Shown: positions 1 to 10,873, counted from the first letter of the stretch. The stretch: DNA of 64,000 bases from Diadophis punctatus similis (GCA_023053685.1 JALIGW010000004.1:84139654-84203653); one strand, 5' to 3'. The notes: generated by a model not told the origin, from the letters alone. Program-made: numbers and translations.

Positions 1-58
1 TTGAGCAGCAGGTTGGACTAGAAGACCTCCAAGGTCCCTTCCACCTGTATTCCATTTC
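1..58 (+). mobile_element. CR1 LINE, extreme 3' end
   Basis: The window opens inside the conserved 3' tail of a CR1-type LINE (GGTTGGACTAGAAGACCTCC, then AAGGTCCCTTCCA). The same tail closes longer copies near 9600, 39175, 40210 and 46430. The rest of the copy lies left of the window. Confidence 0.8.
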
Positions 59-339
59 CAAAAACTGTTATTGCTACCTCTTCAACATGTCTAGCATGTA
101 ATCACCAACTTTCTCCTGTTGTCAACAATACCTGTTTCCCGATTTAGCAACATAATCACCCAGATTTAATTGGACTAATTAAGTGCTATTAAGGGGGCGG
201 TGATCCTTAAGCGACTCGATGGCTTTCTCCAAGACATCTGCTTCTAATCCTGCTGGACCTCTCCGTGGCAAAAATATTTTTTTTTTTAAAAAGGAACATT
301 TAAATCTTTCTCCTGGTATAGCCGACAAAGTAAGGAGAG

Positions 340-475
340 CCCGTGGCTTAGAGGTTAACACATCAACCTAATATGCAAGGAGCCTGGGTTCGAATCCCAG
401 AAAGGGTATGGCTAGCTGACGAGACCTAAACGGCTTGAAATAGATCTATACTAGTCTCCCTATATTTCTTTATCG
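340..475 (+). mobile_element. tRNA-derived SINE
   Basis: A pol III A-box-like TGGCTTAGAGG is followed about 45 bp later by a B box GGTTCGAATCC, as in a tRNA-derived SINE head. A non-tRNA tail follows (GGCTTGAAATAGATC, CTAGTCTCCCTATA). The head does not fold as an intact tRNA gene and the tail continues as repeat, so it is not called a tRNA. The family was not identified. Confidence 0.6.
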
Positions 476-800
476 GTAAAACATAAATGAAACACAAAAA
501 TAGTTTGTCGCGAAAGCGACTGCCTATGAACGCTCCTGGATTGGGGCTGAAAGCGGAAGCAGGATGCGCCATCCCATAATTGGGTAGATCAGGTTGCCCT
601 GATAAAAAACGACAACAGTCTCAGTGGCGTAGTACGGTTTGGGAGGGTCTCGCAAGGGTTGGGGATTCTGGGTTACTGTACAACGATTCTGCTACTACTT
701 TTAAGGGGCGTTTCGATTCAATAAGGTGGTGAGGTCAAATGTCACGTTTTTACGATGTATCTCCGAGATTCACCACCTCTTATCGTCTTATTTAGCAACT
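476..800. other. Unrecognised stretch
   Basis: No exon or known repeat recognised. It holds a small hairpin GTCGCGAAAGCGAC near 508. It may be the body of the preceding SINE or another repeat. Confidence 0.3.
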
Positions 801-801
801 A

Positions 802-1401
802 CAGGTTGTCCTTGACTTACAACCACAACGGAGCCCCAGATTTACGTTGTTAAGTGAGACCTTTGTTAAGGGAGTTTCACCCCATTTTACGACCTTTCTT
901 GCTCCTGTTGTTAAGTGAATTGCTGCAGTTGTTAAATGAGTGGCACTGCTGTTAAGTGAGACCTTTGTTAAGAGAGTTTCGCCCCATTTTAGGACCTTTC
1001 TTCCTCCCGTTGTTAAGTGAATCTCTGCAGTTGTTAAATGAGTGGCACTGCTGTTAAGTGAGACCTTTGTTAAGGGAGTTTTACCCTGTTTTACGACCTT
1101 TCTTGCTCCCGTTGTTAAGTGAATCGCTGCAGTTGTTAAGTTAGTAACACCATTGTGATGTGGATCTGGCTTCTCTGTTGATTTGGCTTGTCGGAAGGTC
1201 ACAAAGGTGGATCATGTGACCCCAGGAGGACAGTGCAACCGTCATAAATATGAACCAGTGGCCAAGAGTTCGAATTTTGATCACATGACCTCAGGGATGT
1301 TATAACGGCCACAAGTGTGAAAAACGGTCATAACTTGCTTTTTTTCTATCCGGTTGTAACTTCGATCACTAAATGAACTTTTGTAAGTGGAGGACTACCT
1401 G
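802..1401 (-). mobile_element. Tigger-like MITE, internally expanded
   Basis: Termini CAGGTTGTCCTTGACTTAC and GGAGGACTACCTG are inverted and flanked by TA on both sides, as for Tc1/mariner (pogo/Tigger) insertions. No transposase remains. It is longer than the usual 370-400 bp because a 102-bp internal segment is repeated about three times (starts near 849, 951 and 1053). Confidence 0.75.
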
Positions 1402-1409
1402 TATTTTGT

Positions 1410-1600
1410 AGCTCAGGGTTGAAATGAGGGGTCCTTGGTGGTCTCTGAGCTTGGTGGTTTTCTTGCAGACATTTCATAACCCAACTAGGTAACATCATCA
1501 GGGCTAAATATGCAGAGAGCATTGATGGTGTCACCTAGTTTGGGTCATGAAACGTCTGCAAGAAAACCACCAAGCTCAAAGGGCACCCAAGGACCCTCAA
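1410..1600. mobile_element. Fold-back repeat, family F2
   Basis: Two inverted arms (TGGTGGTTTTCTTGCAGAC near 1450 and GTCTGCAAGAAAACCACCA near 1553) flank a loop containing AACTAGGTAACATCATCAG. Other copies or part-copies lie near 2520-2735, 20672-20870 and 26918-27012. The class is unknown. Confidence 0.6.
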
Positions 1601-1879
1601 GTCATCCTTTCTTCTTCTTCTTCTTTTTCAACAGTTAAGGCAAAACTCAAAAACTACCTGGAGAACATTCAAGGATGTCCCCTTTGTAGCCCGTTTCCTC
1701 TTCCAGTTCACGTAAGGCAGCCGTCTCGGGAGTTTCATTGCTATCGATTAGACCTGCGATGCAAACAGACAACTCGAGTTACAGGCAGCTCTCTCGGAAA
1801 GGGACACGATGGAGCCATTAGAGCTTCAAGCAAAGCGAGGGTTTCTTAGCTTCAAGAGAAATACATTGGGGGAAAACAC

Positions 1880-2255
1880 GGAAGGAGGAAGAGGGAAGGA
1901 GAAGTGAAGGGGAAGGGGAGGACAGGACAGGGAAGGGAAGGGAAAAGGAAAGGGAAGGGAAGGAAAAAGGAAAAGAAAGAAAAGGGAAGGAAGAAGGAAG
2001 AGAAGGAAAAGGAAAGGAAAGGAAAGGAAAGGAGGAAGAGGGAAGGAAAGGAAAAGGAAGGAAAGGAAAAGAAAGAGGGAAGAGAAAGAAAGGGAAAAGG
2101 GAAGGAAAGGAAAAGGAAAGGAAAGGAGGAAGAGGGAAGGGAAGGAAAGGAAAAAGGAAAGGAAAAGGGGAAAGGAAGGAAAGGAAAAAGGGAAGGGAGG
2201 GGAGGGGAGGGGAAAGGAAAGAGGAAAGGGAAGGGGAGGAAAAAAGAAAGGGCTT
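1880..2255 (+). repeat. GGAAA/GGAAG polypurine repeat
   Basis: About 375 bp of almost pure purine on the plus strand, built from degenerate GGAAA, GGAAG and GGGAA units. The long Lys/Arg/Glu reading frame here, and its Pro/Phe/Ser mirror, follow from composition and are not genes. Confidence 0.9.
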
Positions 2256-2517
2256 CTCACCCCAATTATGAAGCCCAAAGACCTCAGTCTGATCACCTAC
2301 CTGCAGGGAATTCCAAGCAATAGGCTCCTAAGGGAGGCCTAAATTGTTTCACGAGGACGATGCAATCATAGTGGAGGGTTCGTTGCAGCACCGGAATAAC
2401 AGCCACACCTACCAACCGAGCGGAGAAGCAGGGAAAAACATGATCACAAAAACACAAACCTAACATTTAACCAGTTTTCCCCGAACAGGAATGACCACGG
2501 AGCCACTTTTCCCATTT

Positions 2518-2735
2518 GCACTGATTTGTGTTCTTGGTGCTGTCTGAGCTTGGTTGTTTTCTTGCAGACGTCTCATTACTCAACTAGGTAACATCATCAG
2601 TACTAGAAGGGAATGGGGTTTGCAGAGAGGAGGAGGAGGAAGAGAACTGTGTGGTCCTTGATGCTCTCTGAGCTTGGTGGTTTTCTTGCAGATGTCTCAT
2701 TACCCAACTAAGTGACATCATCAGTGCTAGGACTG
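2518..2735. mobile_element. Fold-back repeat F2, two arms in tandem
   Basis: Two directly repeated F2 arms, each with TGTCTGAGCTTGG or CTCTGAGCTTGG, then TTTTCTTGCAGA and CATCATCAGT, separated by about 120 bp. They lie just downstream of a NUDT5 exon, in its intron. The opposite arms are missing. Confidence 0.55.
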
Positions 2736-2829
2736 ATTTGTTATTTCTTACGTGTGTAATACACCACCTCCAATTTGTAATTGGGGAGGGGGATTTTTTT
2801 GACCCGCATAGTAAGAAAAGTTGTCTTAC

Positions 2830-2882
2830 CATCAGCAGAACCCCCTTCTTTTCTGGTAGTACGTTTTACTGATTCCCATATT
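2830..2882 (-). CDS. NUDT5: NUDT5, third coding exon
   Basis: On the minus strand an acceptor (TTTTGAACAG) precedes 53 nt encoding IWESVKRTTRKEGGSAD, followed by donor GTAAGA. The first base completes Arg44 from the upstream exon, and the last starts Gly62. This matches the NUDT5 segment around Trp46, which in the human ADP-sugar pyrophosphatase dimer helps hold the adenine ring. Relative to human (RKE-QTADG) there is one extra residue (GGSADG). The following exons, with the beta strands and Nudix box, are not in the window, so the copy is cut by the window edge rather than broken. Confidence 0.9.
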
Positions 2883-3006
2883 CTGTTCAAAATTGCAAAA
2901 AAGAAGATAAATATCAGAACCCGGATTATTATTACTTTCAAAAGCTGTCATGGATAATATCATTTTCTTTTCTTTGAAAAGTTTCCTTTACTTTATGTAG
3001 TTTTCT

Positions 3007-3007
3007 A

Positions 3008-3104
<97 letters not shown>

Positions 3105-3140
3105 CCATCTACCTACCTACCAGTACCTACCTACCTACTT
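3007..3140. repeat. (TCTA)n microsatellite
   Basis: About 100 bp of uninterrupted TCTA (GATA on the other strand), followed by degenerate CTAC/CCTA units. It lies in a NUDT5 intron. Confidence 0.95.
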
Positions 3141-3507
3141 TTTAAAAAGTTTTCCTTTACTTTATCCAGTCATAGAAAGTACCAAGATAAAACTTTAAGA
3201 CTCTATTTTTGGAGTAATTAAGACTGTTAAATGTTTCCTTTTTGGGGCAAAACTCTGATATGATGCTGCCAAAAATCAAATATTTGCTCACTCAGTTTTG
3301 ATAGGTGACCCTGATGTGATCTGGAGCTGCAGGCTAAATCCCGTTATGTGACCTGCAAATTCTTTCATTCAGCATTACAGGTGAACCATACCACCCTGGC
3401 TTAAGCTTTGACTTATGTTTAAAACAAACCATGGTTTAGCACAGTAGGGGAACTCAGGTACTGTGTATCTCTACAAAATGGCCTTTTAATGACTGATTTA
3501 CCCAATA

Positions 3508-3936
3508 CAGGGAGTCCTTGACTTACAAAGGTTCATTTAGTGACCGTTCAGTTACAACAGCACTGAAAAAGTGACTTATGACTGTCTTTCACACTTACGA
3601 CCGTTGCAGCATCCCCATGGCCATGTGATCAAAGTTCAGATGCTTGGCAATTGACTCATATTTATGACGGTCGCAGTTTCCCAGGGTCACGTGATCCCCT
3701 TTTGCGACCTTCGGACAAGCCAAATCAATGGGGGAGCCAGATTCACTTAACGACTGTGTGACTCACTTAACAAATGCAATGATTCACTTAACAACCATGC
3801 GACTAACGTAACCACTGCAGTGATTCCCTCAATGACTGTGGCACGAAAGGGTGTAAAATGGGGCAAAACTCAATATATGTTTCACTTAGCAACAGAAATG
3901 TTGGGCTCCATTCTGGTCGTAAGGCGAGGATTGACC
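3508..3936 (+). mobile_element. Tigger-like MITE
   Basis: It starts CAGGGAGTCCTTGACTTAC after TA and ends in the diverged complement (GTCGTAAGGCGAGGATTGACC). The interior carries the family landmarks GTGACCGTTC, TTATGACGGTCGCAG and CACTTAGCAACAGAAAT. It ends about 35 bp downstream of a NUDT5 splice donor. Confidence 0.75.
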
Positions 3937-3972
3937 TTAGTTCATAGACTGAATAAAAGAAAGGACGAGTAC

Positions 3973-4040
3973 CTTGTTTGACCGGTTGGGTCAACGTAAG
4001 TGGTTTGGTCCAGCTTCACCCATTTTCTTTGAGTAATGGT
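3973..4040 (-). CDS. NUDT5: NUDT5, second coding exon
   Basis: On the minus strand an acceptor (TTTTTTCTTTTCAG) precedes 68 nt encoding TITQRKWVKLDQTTYVDPTGQT plus the first two bases of Arg44, then donor GTACTC. Residues 22-43 align with human [22 protein letters not shown] without gaps. Trp28, which contributes to ADP-ribose binding in the human dimer, is present. The first five residues (TITQR) differ from mammals. The exon starts in phase 0, matching the donor at 8017, and ends in phase 2, matching the acceptor at 2882. Confidence 0.92.
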
Positions 4041-4044
4041 CTGA

Positions 4045-5160
4045 AAAGAAAAAAATAAACATCAATTAAACCATGGTTTTAAATGGTCAATGTGTGTGAG
4101 AAAATGGAGCCTTATTCTTGTAAGAAATAAGACATGTAACAAGAGCAATAGCACAGCCATTTTATGACGTATTATATAATCAAACTGAATTTTTGCATGT
4201 CAGCTATCTTTCACTGTTCTGATAAACAGGATATGTTTGTGCTGAGAGGAAATGTTTGCTGAGTGTGGAAAAGAACATGCTGACATAGATAGAGGAAGTG
4301 TGCAGATGTCTGAAAAATGATGTAAAGTTTTAGGGAATTTCCAGGCTGATAGGATGCCAAGGCTTTACATAAGGGGTGTGTGTGGTTGGACAATAAGATG
4401 GAAGGAGTAAGGTTTTTAGTTGCTTTTTGTATTTATACCCTGTACTCGCATTATGACGCTGCCTCTCTTGATTCAGAGACTTCATTCTCTGTTCATTGGG
4501 GGACCTTTGCGCAAAGAATCAAAATAAAAACTGTTTTTTATTGTTCATTTGGACTCCTGTTGATTTCCATGGTAGACTTTTCTCACAATGCGTGGCTAAC
4601 CACAACCAAGCATACCGGTTGCCGCACATTACAAATTGAAAGCAACAGACTCCCAGAGATACCCAAGCGTGTAACCTATTATAATTTTTAATATGCTCTA
4701 ATGTAAACAGACAAACCATTAAATATATTTACTGGGGAGGAATAAGGTTAACTAAATGTGAATTATATCCAATCAAATATGGTATTTTTTTTGCCTTGAC
4801 AATAACCTGCTCGAATAATGATACCACAGTCAAAGCCTTTAACACAGGCCTTGAATTTCAAAAACTCAACAATGCTTAAAAAATTGACTTCCCTCCTCCC
4901 TCAAACGTTTACAGTCAAAGCGCATTTAAGGAAAACAGAATTTTTTAAAAGTCTTACCTTAAAATGCAGGAGATGGTTCAAAAAGTAACATGTTCTAAAT
5001 TATAGAATTATTTTAGGATTACGATGTGTGGTATTCCTATGGTGTCTTACATCACCAAGGAAGTGAGCTATTATCTCCGTGTTCCTTCTTATGAACTTTG
5101 AATGGGTGCTGAGGGAAATCGTTATGTTCTTGCAAGCCTGGATAATTTATATTTGCAATT
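4045..5160. other. NUDT5 intron, nothing recognised
   Basis: AT-rich DNA with no splice-bounded coding segment and no repeat family identified on either strand. Confidence 0.4.
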
Positions 5161-5162
5161 AA

Positions 5163-5163
5163 A

Positions 5164-5214
<51 letters not shown>
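5163..5214. repeat. (GA)n microsatellite
   Basis: About 50 bp of GA dinucleotide. Confidence 0.95.
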
Positions 5215-5362
5215 ATAAGAAGAACCAGGAGAGGAAAACAGTGGTGACATCATTGATTGAGAAGAATCACGATCAAAAGCTGAAGATCAGCAGCGGTGAG
5301 GATTTTTTTCCAAGCTCAAGAGAAAAAGAGGAATAGAAATAAGAAAAAGAATGAAAAGGAAG

Positions 5363-5605
5363 AAATCCCAAAGGTGTTTTTTTCCCCCCAAAAGGCACCT
5401 GGACTTTTGTTTTTCCTCGAAGATGTTTCGCTTCTCTTCCAAGAAGCTTCTTCAGTTCTGACCGAAGTCAGAACCGAAGAAGCTTCTTGGACGAGAAGCG
5501 AAACGTCTTCAAAGAAAAACAAAGAAAACCCAGTTGCCTTTTGGAAAAAGCACCTTTAGGACAAACAGGACTTAGGTGGTTGAGAATTTCCACAGACATC
5601 AAAGG
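5363..5605. mobile_element. Fold-back retroposon-like repeat, family F1
   Basis: The left arm (CCAAGAAGCTTCTTCAGTTC near 5438) is the inverse of the right arm (GAACCGAAGAAGCTTCTTGG near 5471). Outer arms run into CAACTGG/CCAGTTG and CCCAAAGGTG/CACCTTTAGG. A single-copy tail (GAGAATTTCCACAGAC) follows the right arm. The paired reading frames on both strands are a product of the palindrome. Confidence 0.65.
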
Positions 5606-6091
5606 TAAGAACTGCAATTTTAGACTCACTTATATGAGACTAAGCCTTAAGATCACAACTTGCAGGGAATGGTGAACCAAGGGCAAAAGTGACATCATGC
5701 ATTTGCACAAAGGATGCAAAATACACAATTATCATCAGCAACATTAATTCATGGCATCGTTTGTGTGACGAAGCCATGATTCTCAAAACGTCTTCATGGC
5801 TGGCGTTGTACAACCGTGTTTGCAGACATATCATCTGGTTAACTCGGTTGGGACTTACAACATTGTAGTGAACAAGCGTTTAAAAGGTTTCACTAAACCC
5901 ATCAAGCATCAGAAATCGGTTGGGACACAATTACAAATATTGTCCTTCAAGTTAGAGCGGGTTTATCCTGGCCTCCAAAACTTTTCAGTTACCTGCTGTG
6001 AGGTAAAAGACCAACCCCCCCCCTCCGCCAAAAAGATCACAATGAAAGGAAGATCTATTACTGAGCGGAGGAAAAACACAGTGTTTTATGG

Positions 6092-6159
6092 CAGGGGTCT
6101 CCAACCTTGGCAGCTTTAAGACTTGTGGACTTCAACTCCCAGAATCCCTCAACCAGCTG
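6092..6159 (+). mobile_element. 68-bp hAT-type mini-element (AACTCCCAGAAT family)
   Basis: It starts CAGGGGTCTCCAACCTTGG and ends CCAGCTG. It is flanked by the exact 8-bp direct repeat TTTTATGG (6084-6091 and 6160-6167). The duplication shows that this one-arm form moved as a unit. A second copy of identical length lies at 14426-14493. Confidence 0.8.
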
Positions 6160-6204
6160 TTTTATGGCACTGATCAAGTTTCTCGAGGAACATTTGAATG
6201 GCCA

Positions 6205-6520
6205 CAGAGAGTAAGAGCTGGAAGGGACCTTGGAGGTCTTCTAGTCCAACCCCCTGCTCAAGCAGGAAAGCCTATACCATTTCAGACAAATGGCTGTCCA
6301 ATCTTTTCTTGAAGACCTCCAGTGATGGAGCAACCACAACTCCTGGAGGCAAGCAGTTCCACTGGTTAATTGTCCTCACTGTCACGAAATTTCTCCTTAA
6401 TTAATTAATTTATTTTATTTATTTTATTTTAGTGTTCTTATATGCCGCCCTACTCCCTGGGGTAGGACTCAATTCTAGGTTGCTTCTCTCCTTGATGAGT
6501 TTCCATTCATTGCTTACACA
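6205..6520 (-). mobile_element. CR1 LINE 3' end, interrupted
   Basis: Reverse-complement CR1 3' tail (AGCTGGAAGGGACCTTGGAG, TAGTCCAACCCCCTGC) runs to about 6400 and resumes at about 6466. About 65 bp of A/T-rich SINE-tail-like sequence (TATGCCGCCCTACTCCCTGG) intervenes. Confidence 0.8.
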
Positions 6521-6639
6521 GCTCTTCTTCAATACAAATTTGATTTATGAGCATAGCAGAGGAAGAGCAAAAAAATAATATTATCCTTTATTAGCACTCT
6601 CCCAAATTCCTCATAAGTCAACAAGAGACTTTATTTATC

Positions 6640-6887
6640 ATTTATTTTATTAGTGATATTTATATACCGCCTCATAGTGCAAGCACTCTCTAAGCGGTTT
6701 ACACCAGTAAGCAATGTATATTTATATTGCCCCCAACAATCTGGGTCCTCATTTTACCTACCTCGTAAGGATGGAAGGCTGAGTCAACCTTGAGCCGGTG
6801 AGATTTGAACCGCTGACCTGCGGATCACAGTCAGCTAAAGTGGCCTGCAGTACTGCTCTCTAACCGCTGCGCCACCTCGGCTCATTA
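6640..6887 (-). mobile_element. Sauria-type tRNA SINE
   Basis: On the minus strand it reads GAGCCGAGGTGGCGCAGCGG, TTAGAGAGCAGTACTGCAGG, a B box GGTTCAAATCTC, TTGACTCAGCCTTCCATCC, GAGGACCCAGATTGTTGGGG and AAACCGCTTAGAGAG. This order is that of the squamate Sauria SINE. It ends in a T-rich tail on the plus strand. Confidence 0.85.
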
Positions 6888-6908
6888 TTGATTACCAATA
6901 TCCCAAAC

Positions 6909-7174
6909 CAGGGGCGGATTCCTCTTACCTGGCTACCGGTGCGCGGCGCACGCATCATCACATTTCACGCGCACGCATGCTCGCTATGTATGTGCGTCCC
7001 CTCACACAATTTTGCTTCCGCACATGCGCAGGAAGCAAAAAATTGCTGAAATCTCACAAGGGGGCGCGTGCGCATGCACGATTTCGGCGATTTTTTGCTT
7101 CCACGCAAATTGCGCAATCGGCGGGTCCCTACCGGAACGGCGCACTGGACCGCACCGGTAGGAACCCACCACTG
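6909..7174 (+). mobile_element. hAT-type MITE (CAGGGGCGG...CCACTG)
   Basis: Terminal inverted repeats CAGGGGCGGATTCC and GGAACCCACCACTG are flanked by the exact 8-bp duplication TCCCAAAC (6901-6908 and 7175-7182). The interior is GC-rich with alternating GCGCACGC runs and no transposase. Related ends occur at 26030, 38101 and 63068. Confidence 0.88.
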
Positions 7175-7524
7175 TCCCAAACTCACCTAATGTGACCGGA
7201 ACGTCTTCAATGCGAACCAAGGCCATTGATTTTAAAAGCATCTCTAAGCTTGCTTACAAAAAAGTAGCTCATATTTTTTCAGTGAGCCTTACTCTCTAAC
7301 ATGGGCAGAAATTAATGATGGTTTCATCAATGTTCAGACATTGTTTTAGGAAGGCCACAGGTCTCCCTCAGTTCATTAGGACTTCTGGAACGAAGCCCAC
7401 CCATCCCGTCACCTCCAGCCCATGCATTGCAAAGTCATTTTCTGAGGTCCAAACTCATTCTAACAAAAAGTAGGACTTAAAGACCACTGGACATAAAGAA
7501 ATATTTTGTATATCATCTGAAATA

Positions 7525-7920
7525 CAGATAGTCCTCAATTTACAACAGATAATTTAGTGACCGTTCAAAGTTACAACGGCGCTGGAAAAATGGACTTATG
7601 ACTGTTTTTCACACTTTACAACCATTTCAGCATCCCCATGGTCACGTGATCAAAATTCAGCTGCTTGGCAACCGACTCACATTTATGACGGTCGCAGTGT
7701 CCCGGAGTCATATCATCCCGTTTTGAGACCTTCTGACAAGCAAAGTCCAAGGGGAAGCCAGATTCACTTAACAACCGTGTGACAAACTTAACATCTGCAG
7801 TGATTCACTTAACAATTGTGGCAAGGAAGGTCGTAAAATGGGCCCAAACCCCCTTCACAAATGTTTCACTGAGCAACAGAAATTTTGGACTCCATTGTGT
7901 TTTTAAGTCGAGAACTACTT
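7525..7920 (+). mobile_element. Tigger-like MITE
   Basis: It starts CAGATAGTCCTCAATTTAC after TA and ends AAGTCGAGAACTACTT before ATA. Internal landmarks TTATGACGGTCGCAG and CACTTAACAA are present. It lies about 100 bp from the NUDT5 start-codon exon, in the intron. Confidence 0.75.
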
Positions 7921-8016
7921 ATAACACATTTGCAAAAAAAAAAAAAAACCCAACCCAAAATAAAACAACTCTGGTGTTCTTCAACCTAACATTGATCCCG
8001 ATTAAACCCCACATAC

Positions 8017-8127
8017 CTCTTCTTTGATGATGGTCTCTTGGGCAGATTTTGGAGCTTCAACAGATGCTTCTTTTTCCATTTTCAGGAATATGTTGGTTTC
8101 TCCTTTCTCAGGACAAAGTTCACTTTT
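8017..8127 (-). CDS. NUDT5: NUDT5, start-codon exon
   Basis: NUDT5 encodes the cytosolic and nuclear Nudix hydrolase that splits ADP-ribose and related ADP-sugars. On the minus strand ATG at 8079-8077 opens 63 nt encoding [21 protein letters not shown], ending at donor GTATGT (8016-8015). The 21-residue length equals the human first coding exon ([21 protein letters not shown]), and the ends align without gaps. The stretch 8080-8127 is taken as 5' UTR, with an acceptor proposed at TTGGTTTGTAG just upstream. That UTR boundary is inferred, the coding part is not. The N-terminus is poorly conserved in the family; the call rests on phase, length and the two following exons. Confidence 0.85.
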
Positions 8128-8129
8128 CT

Positions 8130-8480
8130 ACAAACCAAAGTCAATATTTGTCATCACGTCTGGCCATTCATCCTTTTCATGCTCCGCTGACAAACCATCT
8201 CTTCAGCAAATATTAACAAATATTAACAAACTGTAGCCTGAACTCAAGTGAGGAATATGTTGGTTGGACGGACAGGGGGGAAATGGTCAGCCAATTTGGC
8301 CTGATCCTGTCGTTATCCTAAAAGAACTCGATCGATACGAGCAAATATGTTGCTAAAAGAAAGCAGAGCAAAGGGTCACGGAAACATGCAAAATTCACAT
8401 GCAAAATTAGAAGTTGGGTTTGCAATTTGACGACTGATTGAATTTCAACACTTTTTGATCCATTGAAGAGAGAATCTTCC
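8130..8480. other. NUDT5 intron 1, nothing recognised
   Basis: No repeat or exon recognised between the NUDT5 start exon and the CR1 insertion. Confidence 0.4.
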
Positions 8481-8482
8481 TT

Positions 8483-9645
8483 GTGTTTGTGACAAAATTA
8501 GTAGACCAGAGGAATGCTGTTGATACAATTTACTTGGACTTCAGTAAGGCATTTGATAAAGTAGACCATAACCTACTACTAGAAAAAGTAGAAAAATGTG
8601 GGTTAGACAGCAACACCACCAGATGGATTCAAAACTGGCTGACCAACCGCACTCAACGTGTAGTGCTCAATGGAACAGCATCTACATGGAGGGAAGTATA
8701 CAGTGGAGTACCCCAAGGCTATGTTTTAGGCCCAATACTTTTCAACATCTTCATCAATGACTTGGACGAGGGGATAGATGGGGAACTCATCAGATTTGCA
8801 GATGACACCAAACTGGCAGGAATAGCCAACACTCCAGAAGATAGGCTCAAGATACAGAAGGATCTTGACAGACTTGAACATTGGGCGCTATCTAACAAAT
8901 TCAATGGTGAAAAAAGTAGGGTTCTACATTTAGGCAAGAAAAACAAAATGCACAGGTACAGTATATGTTGTACCTTGCTCAACAGTAGTAACTGTGAGAG
9001 GGATCTAGGAGTCCTAGTGGACAACCATTTTAATATGAGCCAACAGTGTACAGCAGCTGCCAAAAAAGCCAATACAGTTCTAGGCTGCATTAACAGAGGG
9101 ATAGAATCAAGATCACGTGGAGTGTTAATACCACTTTATAAGGCCTTGGTAAGGCCACACTTGGAATACTGCATTCAGTTTTGGTCGCCACGATGTAAAA
9201 AGGATGTTGAGACTCTGGAAAGAGTGCAGAGAAGAGCAACAAAGATGATTAGGGGACATATGAAGAAAGGTTGCAGGAACTGGGTATGTCTAGTTTAATG
9301 AAAAGAAGGACCAGGGGAGACATGATAGCAGTCTTCCAATATCTCAGGGGTTGCCACAAAGAAGAGGGAGTCAAACTATTCTCCAAAGCACCTGAGGGTA
9401 GAACAAGAAGTAATGGGTGGAAACTAAACAAGGAGAGAAGCAACTTAGAACTAAGGAGAAATTTCCTGACAGTGAGAACAATTAATCAGTGCCTCCAGAA
9501 GCTGTGAATGCTCCAACACTGGAAGTTTTTAAGAAGATGTTGGATAACCATTTGTCTGAAGTGGTGTAGGGTTTCCTGCCTAAGCAGGGGTTGGACTAGA
9601 AGACCTCCAAAGTCCCTTCCAACTCTGTTATTATATTCTAACATT
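8483..9645 (+). mobile_element. CR1 LINE, RT domain to 3' end, degenerate
   Basis: A 5'-truncated CR1. An open stretch of 271 codons (8483-9298) carries reverse transcriptase motifs: YLDFSKAFDKVDH, SGVPQG, and the catalytic FADD at about 8797-8808, then the conserved C-terminal part (LGVLVDNH, RPHLEYC). The frame is lost near 9258, after IRG, and resumes in another frame with the conserved GDMIAVFQYLRG segment. The copy ends with the CR1 tail (GGTTGGACTAGAAGACCTCC) at about 9590-9640. It lies in NUDT5 intron 1 in the opposite orientation to the gene. The frameshift and missing N-terminal endonuclease make it inactive. Confidence 0.9.
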
Positions 9646-9860
9646 TCTGTTCCTCTGTGAAACATTTTTAATATGTAGAAATTAATAAGCAAGACATAAT
9701 ATTAAAAGAAAGTTTCTGTCGTTGGTCATGAAAATCTTAATTTATCTAAAATTCAAAGGTTGCCTTCCTGCTAAAGGAGGGAGCAGCAGCTTTTTTATGG
9801 ATTGGACAACAGTTTTAAAATTATTTTAAACATAATAATAATCCACATATTGTACTATAA

Positions 9861-10293
9861 CTGTGATGGCGAACCTATGGCACGCGTGCCACAGCTAGCA
9901 CGCAGAGCCCTCTCTGCGGGCACGCAAGCTGTCGCCCCAGCTCAGCTCCACCGTGCATGCGCACGTGCCTCCCGCCGGCCAGCTGGTTTATGGGTCTCTT
10001 CCACGCATGCAGGGGGGGCAGGGTGTGTGTGGGAGATGCACACGCATGTGTGGAGGGCAGGGCGGGGGTCGCATGTGCATGCATGGGGGTGGGACGCATG
10101 CAGGGGGTAGTGCATGCATGCGTGGGGAGTGCGCAGGGGAGTCGCACATGCATGCGTGGGGGTTGGGGCACACATGGGGGTCATGCACGCATGCACAGGG
10201 GAGCAGGGTGCGCAGGGGGGTCGCGTGCGCATTGCATTATGGGTGCACCTGTGCACCTTCGGCACTCAGCAACGAAAAGGTCAGCCATCACTG
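9861..10293 (+). mobile_element. hAT-type MITE (CAGTGATGGCGAACC family)
   Basis: Termini CTGTGATGGCGAACC and AGGTCAGCCATCACTG are flanked by the exact 8-bp duplication TACTATAA (9853-9860 and 10294-10301). The 433-bp length is almost that of the second copy at 25306-25739 (434 bp). The interior is rich in GCATGCGTG-like alternating purine-pyrimidine. Reading frames there are compositional. Confidence 0.9.
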
Positions 10294-10473
10294 TACTATA
10301 ACAAGATCAGCGGAGGAGGGAATTTAGAGAGGGGTTATGTGTGATGTCTTATTGTCATTCTGTATGATATATTAGGTCTATTTTGGGACTTGAACAATTC
10401 TTCTTACATGTTTTTCTTCCAAAATGGCAGGAAATTGTGCCAACTTTTTGGAGCAATTAGGGAGAGCCTACTG

Positions 10474-10873
10474 CAAGGTTGTCCTTGACTTACAACAGTT
10501 CGTTTAGTGACCGTTCAAAGTTACCACAGCACTGAAAAAAACTGACTGATGATTGTTTTTTCACAGCCTGTTGCCTCCCCATGGTTACGTGATCCAAATT
10601 CAGGCTCTTTGGAAACCGACTCATATTGATGACGGTCGCAATATCCCGGAGGTCACGTGATCCCCTTTTGGGACCTTCGGACAAGCCAAGTCAAGGTGGG
10701 GAAGCCAGATTCGCTTAACAAGATCGTGTGACTCACTTCACAACTTCCAGTGATTCACTTAACAACAGAGGGCAGGAAAGGTCGTAAAATGGGAGAAAAC
10801 TCAAGTTAACAAACATCTCACTTAGCAACAGAAATTTCGGGTTCAATTAAGGTCGTAAGTCAAGGATGACCTA
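10474..10873 (+). mobile_element. Tigger-like MITE
   Basis: Starts near AAGGTTGTCCTTGACTTAC and ends GTCGTAAGTCAAGGATGACC. Internal landmarks TTTAGTGACCGTTCAAAG and CACTTAGCAACAGAAATT are present. Confidence 0.72.

Noticed and set aside
340..420. tRNA gene
   Set aside because: Only A- and B-box-like motifs are present; the cloverleaf is not complete and it runs into a SINE tail.
1826..2323. Lys/Glu-rich and Pro/Phe-rich frames on opposite strands
   Set aside because: Same cause: GGAAA/GGAAG simple repeat.
1..2829. Fourth NUDT5 coding exon (VAVIPVLQ region)
   Set aside because: Searched by eye on the minus strand for sequence continuing Gly62; only repeats were found, so it must lie left of the window.
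8483..9507. Reverse transcriptase frames as host genes
   Set aside because: They are degenerate CR1 copies; identical domain order recurs at 35530, 38327, 39672 and 46070, all with frameshifts and CR1 3' tails.
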